Origin: CAZKNJ01 sp964554185
GTDB taxonomy: Bacteria > 4484-113
Direction of reading: 5' to 3'
DNA: 44,572 bases
Assembly (NCBI GenBank): GCA_964554185.1
Contig: CAZKNJ010000016.1
Span: forward strand, 1-44,572
The position numbers and the translations under genes are program-made. The notes beneath the pieces are model-generated. The model had not been told where the DNA came from. It worked only from the letters and a program-made list of their open reading frames with translations, and did no database searches. Shown in pieces: positions 39,984 through 44,572 of the stretch. Position 1 is the first letter of the stretch; every line of letters starts with the position of its first letter.

Positions 39984-42024
39984 ACACGCCCATCTCCTGG
40001 AAGGGGGTAATCTCAAACTCTGCGTCCGAGCCGGGAATCGCTTCAATGCGCTGCCCACCGGGGCCGTAGAAGTTGATATCGCCCAGGCTGAAGAGCGCAT
40101 AGCCCTCTTCCAGCGCCATGAACTCCAGCTCGCAGAACGGGCCGCTTCCGTTGATGACCTCGCCCGTGTGCGAAACCTCGCCGGAGATGGTGAGCTGCCC
40201 GTGCCCGCTGTCGCCGAAGAACAGCGTCTGGCCGACGGTCAGGCCGGCGCGCGTACCCATGTGGAATTCCGTCAGCGACGGGTCGTAGTTGACGATGATC
40301 TCCCAGCTCGCGAGCGTCAGCGCGTCTTCCAGCTCCACGCGCATCCGCATCATCTGCCCCGCTTCCACGCTGCCCGCTCCGATCGGAACCAGGTTCACCT
40401 CAATCATCTCGCTCGACGGGTAAGTCAGCGCAAAGGTGCGCGTTTCCGAATCGATAGCCAGCACGGAGGATACTCCGCGCATCAGGCTCGCTGGCCCGCG
40501 GTAGGATTCGACGTGCCCATGGTTATCGCCGCCGTAATGGTCGTCCGAAGAATGCTCCTCGTAGAAGCTCTCCCAGTTGAAGTTGCCGCGCACAAACCAA
40601 GTGAACTCCACGTCGTCCTGGCCGTCAAAGATGCCGGCGAACGGGCTACCGGGAGCGCCGATGAACTCGCCAATGGAGATATCCATCGACGTGCCCACAA
40701 ACCGGCGCACCATGGTGCGCCCTTCGGCGGAGACATGCAGCTCGAAGCTGTCGAAGTACTCCTCGCCCATCGCTTCAAACTCAAAGAAGATGTCGTCGTC
40801 CTCCGGGTAGTTGAACTCCGCGCCGTCGTCCGGCTCAATCAGCGTAATGAGCGAGTCCCCGTATTCCGCGTCGCCCGTTAGCTCATATTCCACCAGGTCG
40901 GGAATGCCGTCGCCGTCGGTGTCAAAGATGCCGTAGCGCAGGTCGCGCGCGGGATCGCGTGTCTCAATCATTCCGGACAGCTCGTCCAGCAGATCCTCTG
41001 GATCCTCGCCGGCTCCCAGGATATAGCCCAACATCGCGTTGTACCATTCATGTATCTGGTCGCTGTTGGTGCGGGCGCAATCAATGTATTCCTGCAGCGC
41101 GGCGCCCTCATCTCCCGTGCCCATCAGCGGGTCGGTTCCGGCAACCACCCAGTTCAGATACGGGTCTCCCGCGAGCTGTTCCAGGATGGACGCAAGCTCC
41201 CCGTCCAGCTGCCCGGTCTCGTCCATGATGGGCTGCACGTTGTAGAACACGAAATCCACCCGCGCGCCGTCGCCCTGCGCCTCGTAGCCCACATATTCGT
41301 TGTAGAAACCCTCCATGCGCGATGCCAGCAGCCGGAAGCGGTTGCACAGCGTGTTCAGCATGGAGTTGTATTCGCCTGCGCTAGTCAGAGCAGTGTCGTC
41401 GTCGCTGATATCTGCATCACCGGCTGCATCGTCCCAAGTGCTATCCGTATCCGCGGGATCGCCCGGAGCACCGCCCGGCGACACGTCAATTGTCTGCCCC
41501 GGCCCCAGCATCTTGGTCACGCCTTCGGCGGTGACTTCCACTATGTCAGCGTAGCCGGTGAAGTGCGAAGTGCCGTCCGGGTCAACATCCGTCCCGAACT
41601 GAGTGCCGCGCACCACCGCCAGGGCGCTGGGAGTCTCCACCTCAAAGGTCGACCCCGGCGACAGCGCCTTCTGGATGTTGAACAGGAAGCCGCCTACGAG
41701 GGTCTTGACCTTGCCGCCGCCGTCGTCCTGCAGCTCCTTGACGCTCAGCACCGAGTTCTCCTTGATGAGCACGATGGTGTTGCCGGGGAACAACAGCTGC
41801 ACCTTGCCGCCCTTGAGCGTGCGCAGCGTGTCGCCCGCCACCAGCACTTGCCCCAGATCAGCCTTGGTCCAAGCCGTCTGCTTCGCCATCCGGACCTCGA
41901 CCGGCCCGGCCAGGCGCGTTACCTTCACCGAGATGTCCTGCGCCACGGCCGCCGCGGCCAGCAAAGCCACCGCCGCCAGCACGAGGATCGTCCGATAGAT
42001 GTTGTTCTTCCTTCCTCCTGACAT
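39982..42024 (-). CDS. Exported FecR-domain protein with EF-hand and cohesin-like domain
   Basis: 680 residues from ATG 42024 (GGGGTGG upstream; GTG 42036 also possible). Signal peptide at 1-29 (RTILVLAAVALLAAAAVAQ). A FecR domain follows (ISVKVTRLAGPVEVR ... GDTLRTLKGGKVQLLFPGNTIVLIKENSVLSV ... STFEVETPSALAVVRGTQFG). An acidic helical part and a calcium-loop DTDGDGIPDLVEYEL come next. The C-terminus looks like a cohesin domain (GSVEAGQMMRMRVELEDALTLASWEIIVNYDPSLTEFHMG). The protein probably acts in the periplasm or at the surface, between the beta-barrel protein (15 nt upstream) and the CHASE2 cyclase (downstream). No dockerin partner is visible, so the EF-hand may itself be dockerin-like. 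Confidence 0.85.
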   Translation of the reverse strand: MSGGRKNNIYRTILVLAAVALLAAAAVAQDISVKVTRLAGPVEVRMAKQTAWTKADLGQVLVAGDTLRTLKGGKVQLLFPGNTIVLIKENSVLSVKELQDDGGGKVKTLVGGFLFNIQKALSPGSTFEVETPSALAVVRGTQFGTDVDPDGTSHFTGYADIVEVTAEGVTKMLGPGQTIDVSPGGAPGDPADTDSTWDDAAGDADISDDDTALTSAGEYNSMLNTLCNRFRLLASRMEGFYNEYVGYEAQGDGARVDFVFYNVQPIMDETGQLDGELASILEQLAGDPYLNWVVAGTDPLMGTGDEGAALQEYIDCARTNSDQIHEWYNAMLGYILGAGEDPEDLLDELSGMIETRDPARDLRYGIFDTDGDGIPDLVEYELTGDAEYGDSLITLIEPDDGAEFNYPEDDDIFFEFEAMGEEYFDSFELHVSAEGRTMVRRFVGTSMDISIGEFIGAPGSPFAGIFDGQDDVEFTWFVRGNFNWESFYEEHSSDDHYGGDNHGHVESYRGPASLMRGVSSVLAIDSETRTFALTYPSSEMIEVNLVPIGAGSVEAGQMMRMRVELEDALTLASWEIIVNYDPSLTEFHMGTRAGLTVGQTLFFGDSGHGQLTISGEVSHTGEVINGSGPFCELEFMALEEGYALFSLGDINFYGPGGQRIEAIPGSDAEFEITPFQEMGV

Positions 42025-42039
42025 CGTTGCAACCACCCC

Positions 42040-43851
42040 TTAGAATTCAAACCGCAGCCGGGCCTCAAAGGTCTGGTCCTTGATCCTCGGCTGAATCTTA
42101 TAGTCCCGCAAGTCGTAGTCGTAGCCGAACGCAAGCCGGTAGTGCGGCGAAAGCCGCCAGTTATACTCCACGCCCCAGCTCATTGCGTTGTATTCGTTCG
42201 GCGAGTTGACCATGGACTGGTCCAGCGTGCACCAGTCCAGATAGGCGCGCGCGCTGTCTCCGTTCTCAAACGGGTAGCGCACGTCGGCCAGGAAGCCCCA
42301 GATGGTGTAATTGCGCCCGGGGTTAATCGCGTAGTTCTGGTCGGTGTAGGAAAACTCGCCCGTGGCGGTCGCACCGTTCTCCCAGGTGTAGTTGAGCCCC
42401 ACGCGGTGGTACGCGCGATCGTATCTGCGTATCGCTCCGGTGAAGTTGTAGTCGTAGTAGTCAAAGCTATAGTACCAGCGCGTCTGCCACTGTGGCACGT
42501 AGCCGAAGCTCATCGACCAGCGCCAGTAGTCGTAATCCGCTGGATTCACGCCGGTGAAGTCGCGGTCGCGCCACTCAAAGCGGAAGTCGCCTTCAAACTC
42601 GCGGGTAAACTCCCGCCAGTAGTTCAGCTTCATCCGCCATTCGTCGTAATCGTCCACCGTGCCCCGCCGCCGGTCGCGGTCGCGGTACCTGAGCTCGGCT
42701 TCGCCGAGGCTGTAGTTGTCCGGCATGTAGCGCGCCCACAGCACGCCTTCGTCCTCAAAGTACGCGTTCGCCTTGAGCACGTCAAACGACTTCTCGGTGC
42801 CGACATACTCGGTGCCCAACAGCCAGACGTTATTGGGTTCAAATTCCAGCCCCGCGCCAAGCTCGGTGCGGTTGTAGCCCCGCAGATCGCCCTGCGCGTA
42901 ATGATAGTCCGCCATCTTCCAGAAAGCATCCGCCGTGACCTTCGCGGAAAGCGGGTGCATCGCGTACAGCATCACATTGTGGTACAGGTAGCTGCGGGCG
43001 ATGGGTACGTCAAAGTTCTTGGTGCGGTAATCGTAGGAGAAATCCACCACCGACAGGTCATTGTTGAACAGGTACTCGTAATCAAGATGCAGGTCAAGCT
43101 GGTGGCGGTTGTTGTTGGCGTTGTTGACATCGCGGTAGTCCTGGTAGCGCTCCCGCAAGTTCAGATTGCCGTCAAAGAACTTGAGGTCCTCCTGGCTCGT
43201 CCCCACGTCCCACCTCTCCAGGTCAATAAACGAGTGGTCGTTGGTGTACTTCTCCCAGAAGGTGAAATACCGCTCCTCGCGGTCTTTGTACACCTGCTTC
43301 AGGCTAAAACGAATGCGGTCGTAGTCGGTGTAGGTGCCGCTGCCGGTCAGGACCGAGATGTCGCCGGTGGAGTCAAGCTCCGGCTCCACCGCCTCCTTTT
43401 CCACGCCGGCCTCGTCCAGCAGCGACGCCTGGGTCACCTCAATCGCGGCGACCCGCATGAGGAAGCTGTCCACCAGCACGGAAAGCGAGTCAGTGCGGTC
43501 AACCACACTTACCGCCAGGTCCTGCTCCGCCGCTGCCAGGTCGGGATGCTCCTCTTGGTACTTGAGCACATCCGCCAGGTAGCCGTTGAGCCTTTCCGCG
43601 TAGGTTTCCAGCTCCCCCTTGGCCTGCATCAGGAGGTCGTAGGCCTCCTGGTAGGTGTCAGGCGCAGCTTTCCCGGTTTGCGCGGCCGCCACCTCGTCCG
43701 CGGTGGCATTCCAGGTGTTCAGCTTGCCCAGAAGCTCCGTGCGGATGCCCGCGACCCCGTTGTCCAGCGCGGACAGGTCGGTGTCGGCGAAAGCGGTAAC
43801 GGCAATGCCGGTAAGGAGAAGCGCAATAGCGATGATGCAATAGGATCTCAT
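42040..43851 (-). CDS. Outer-membrane beta-barrel protein
   Basis: 603 residues from ATG 43851 (GAGGGG upstream; an earlier frame opens at 43998, but it lies upstream of the promoter). Signal peptide MRSYCIIAIALLLTGIAVTAFA. Residues about 25-170 are predicted helical or coiled-coil (LDNGVAGIRTELLGKLNTW). The rest alternates hydrophobic and aromatic residues with short acidic turns, as in transmembrane strands (WRMKLNYWREFTREFEGDFRFEW, YYSFDYYDYNFTG). The last strand, TFEARLRFEF, ends in Phe, the usual C-terminal signature for BAM-dependent insertion. This supports a diderm host. It starts the operon with the FecR-like and cyclase genes. Cargo or channel function is unknown. Confidence 0.85.
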   Translation of the reverse strand: MRSYCIIAIALLLTGIAVTAFADTDLSALDNGVAGIRTELLGKLNTWNATADEVAAAQTGKAAPDTYQEAYDLLMQAKGELETYAERLNGYLADVLKYQEEHPDLAAAEQDLAVSVVDRTDSLSVLVDSFLMRVAAIEVTQASLLDEAGVEKEAVEPELDSTGDISVLTGSGTYTDYDRIRFSLKQVYKDREERYFTFWEKYTNDHSFIDLERWDVGTSQEDLKFFDGNLNLRERYQDYRDVNNANNNRHQLDLHLDYEYLFNNDLSVVDFSYDYRTKNFDVPIARSYLYHNVMLYAMHPLSAKVTADAFWKMADYHYAQGDLRGYNRTELGAGLEFEPNNVWLLGTEYVGTEKSFDVLKANAYFEDEGVLWARYMPDNYSLGEAELRYRDRDRRRGTVDDYDEWRMKLNYWREFTREFEGDFRFEWRDRDFTGVNPADYDYWRWSMSFGYVPQWQTRWYYSFDYYDYNFTGAIRRYDRAYHRVGLNYTWENGATATGEFSYTDQNYAINPGRNYTIWGFLADVRYPFENGDSARAYLDWCTLDQSMVNSPNEYNAMSWGVEYNWRLSPHYRLAFGYDYDLRDYKIQPRIKDQTFEARLRFEF

Positions 43852-43886
43852 GGTCCCCTCTCGACCGTGGCCTGCAAAACAGGGAA

Positions 43887-43915
43887 ATGATACCTGAACT
43901 GGTGTTAGTTTGCAA
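43887..43915 (-). promoter_or_regulatory. Promoter of the beta-barrel/FecR/cyclase operon
   Basis: Minus-strand TTGCAA (43915-43910), 17-bp spacer, TATCAT (43892-43887). The leader is about 29 nt and includes GAGGGG before the ATG. Confidence 0.7.
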
Positions 43916-43933
43916 TCTGAGCCGGTGGCGCAC

Positions 43934-44015
43934 CTGTAGGGCGGGGACCTGTGCCCCGCCGTCCGACCTTCCTGCAAACGCCACCAGCGGCGGCCCACGG
44001 GTGGCCGCCCTACAG
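43934..44015. repeat. 82-bp REP-like element with terminal inverted repeats
   Basis: CTGTAGGGCGG (43934-43944) and its complement CCGCCCTACAG (44005-44015) form 11-bp ends. Inside are two hairpins, GGCGGGG/CCCCGCC and GGCGGCC/GGCCGCC. The first 27 bp repeat those at 33827-33853 exactly. It lies between the operon promoter and the TPR gene and supplies that gene's stop codon. Confidence 0.7.
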
Positions 44016-44572
44016 CTCCAGTTCTTCCAGCGCTTTCAGCGCGTAATCGGCGAGTTCGTCAAGCGTCATCTTTTCGCCCTGCGCACGACACGCCGCAAGC
44101 TCCTCTTCCGACAGCGCTTCTTTCAGCTTGTTCATCCCCTCGTCCAACAAGCCTTGCTCCATCGGGTCAAAATGGAAGTTCATCTCTTTCGCCTGACGCT
44201 GCGCGCCGCAGAGGAGAACCGCGGACTCCCGAAAGCGCCCGGTTATTACCAGAAGGTATCCGCTGGTGATGAGTCCCTCTATGTTCACATCGCGAGCGCC
44301 GATTTCCTTCGCTGTCGCAATCCCTTCTAACAGGCACTCACGCGCCTCCTGGCAGCGCCCTTGCTTGGCGTGCGCCGCCCCCAGATTGTTCAGGGACCCC
44401 GCAATCCCCCGGCGGTCACCGATTTCACGAGATATCGTGAGGCTCTCCTCATACAGCTTCACCGCCTCCGCGTAGCGCCCCTGATTGTAGGCGACATTTC
44501 CCAGGCCGATCAGGGAGACGGCAATCCCGTGGTGGTCGCCGATTTCGCGGAATATCTGCAGGCTCTCCTGAT
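44010..44572 (-). CDS. TPR protein, C-terminal part (5' end beyond window edge)
   Basis: 187 residues are visible; the frame continues through the window edge, so the GTG at 44462 is not the true start. Two to four kinesin-light-chain-type TPRs are readable (QESLQIFREIGDHHGIAVSLIGLGNVAYNQGRYAEAV, EESLTISREIGDRRGIAGSLNNLGAAHAKQGRCQEA). The end, SEEELAACRAQGEKMTLDELADYALKAL, resembles the C-terminus of AfsR/SARP, LuxR or cyclase regulators with AAA-ATPase and TPR parts, so this may be the tail of such a signalling protein. The stop TAG lies within a REP-like element. Confidence 0.8.
   Translation of the reverse strand, partial: QESLQIFREIGDHHGIAVSLIGLGNVAYNQGRYAEAVKLYEESLTISREIGDRRGIAGSLNNLGAAHAKQGRCQEARECLLEGIATAKEIGARDVNIEGLITSGYLLVITGRFRESAVLLCGAQRQAKEMNFHFDPMEQGLLDEGMNKLKEALSEEELAACRAQGEKMTLDELADYALKALEELEL

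Noticed and set aside
42142..43890. 582-residue open frame antisense to the beta-barrel gene
   Set aside because: Val/Arg/His-rich shadow; the minus-strand gene has signal peptide, promoter, ribosome site and C-terminal Phe.
1..44572. CRISPR array, transposase, integrase or phage genes
   Set aside because: No regularly spaced direct repeats and no recognisable recombinase or phage structural genes were seen.

Overview
This window looks like a high-GC chromosomal scaffold from an uncultured bacterium. It is probably a diderm: it encodes an outer-membrane beta-barrel protein, several lipoproteins and a type IV pilus machine. There is no rRNA. The phylum cannot be fixed from the window; a candidate or little-studied lineage such as Armatimonadota-like bacteria would fit, but that is only a guess. 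The scaffold carries one 100-N assembly gap (25121-25220), and genes are cut at both window edges.

Layout. 1-2354: a UbiD-type decarboxylase (cut by the left edge) diverges from a YlmH-like S4 RNA-binding protein. 2355-8556: a type IV pilus cluster, pilB-pilT-pilC followed by two related prepilins, each with its own terminator. 8569-10750: an exported SpoIVB-type (S55) peptidase. 10784-15245, minus strand: argS, a divergent acetyl-CoA-synthase-like protein and a nitrilase-family amidase, probably one operon. 15319-17625: a primase/helicase-like protein (zinc finger, possible AEP-like middle, DnaB-like ATPase) with a degenerate P-loop. 17635-20254: two tRNA-Arg genes (anticodons ACG and CCT) flanking an APC permease fused to two UspA domains. 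20236-21829, minus: a membrane protein and a lipoprotein. 21987-26944, minus: an amine/imino-acid-oxidase-like flavoprotein, a sarcosine-oxidase-alpha-like protein and a heterodisulfide-reductase/MvhD-like iron-sulfur protein, interrupted by the gap and preceded by a perfect CRP-type palindrome. 27052-29236: an unknown secreted protein, a BON lipoprotein and a TlpA-like thioredoxin. 29250-33789, minus: a FliA/SigB-like sigma factor translationally coupled to two membrane proteins of unknown function. 33826-34080: REP-like hairpins. 34083-38018: rimO and an archaeal/rickettsial-type valS. 37984-43851, minus: a CHASE2 adenylate cyclase, a FecR/EF-hand/cohesin-like exported protein and a beta-barrel protein. 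44010-44572, minus: the C-terminal end of a TPR protein.

How parts may connect. The CHASE2 cyclase (predicted cAMP maker) and the TGTGA-N6-TCACA palindrome upstream of the redox operon suggest a cAMP/Crp circuit. PilB carries two copies of the MshEN c-di-GMP-binding motif, suggesting second-messenger control of pili. Many genes have an extended -10 box (TGnTAGAAT-like), and in at least five cases it lies so close to the start codon that the mRNA should be leaderless.

The most unusual items are the acetyl-CoA-synthase homologue that keeps the four [4Fe-4S] cysteines at exact spacing but has Cys-Pro-Pro in place of the nickel-binding Cys-Gly-Cys; the primase/helicase-like protein lacking the Walker A lysine; and the pilin pair with near-identical ends but a 227-residue length difference.
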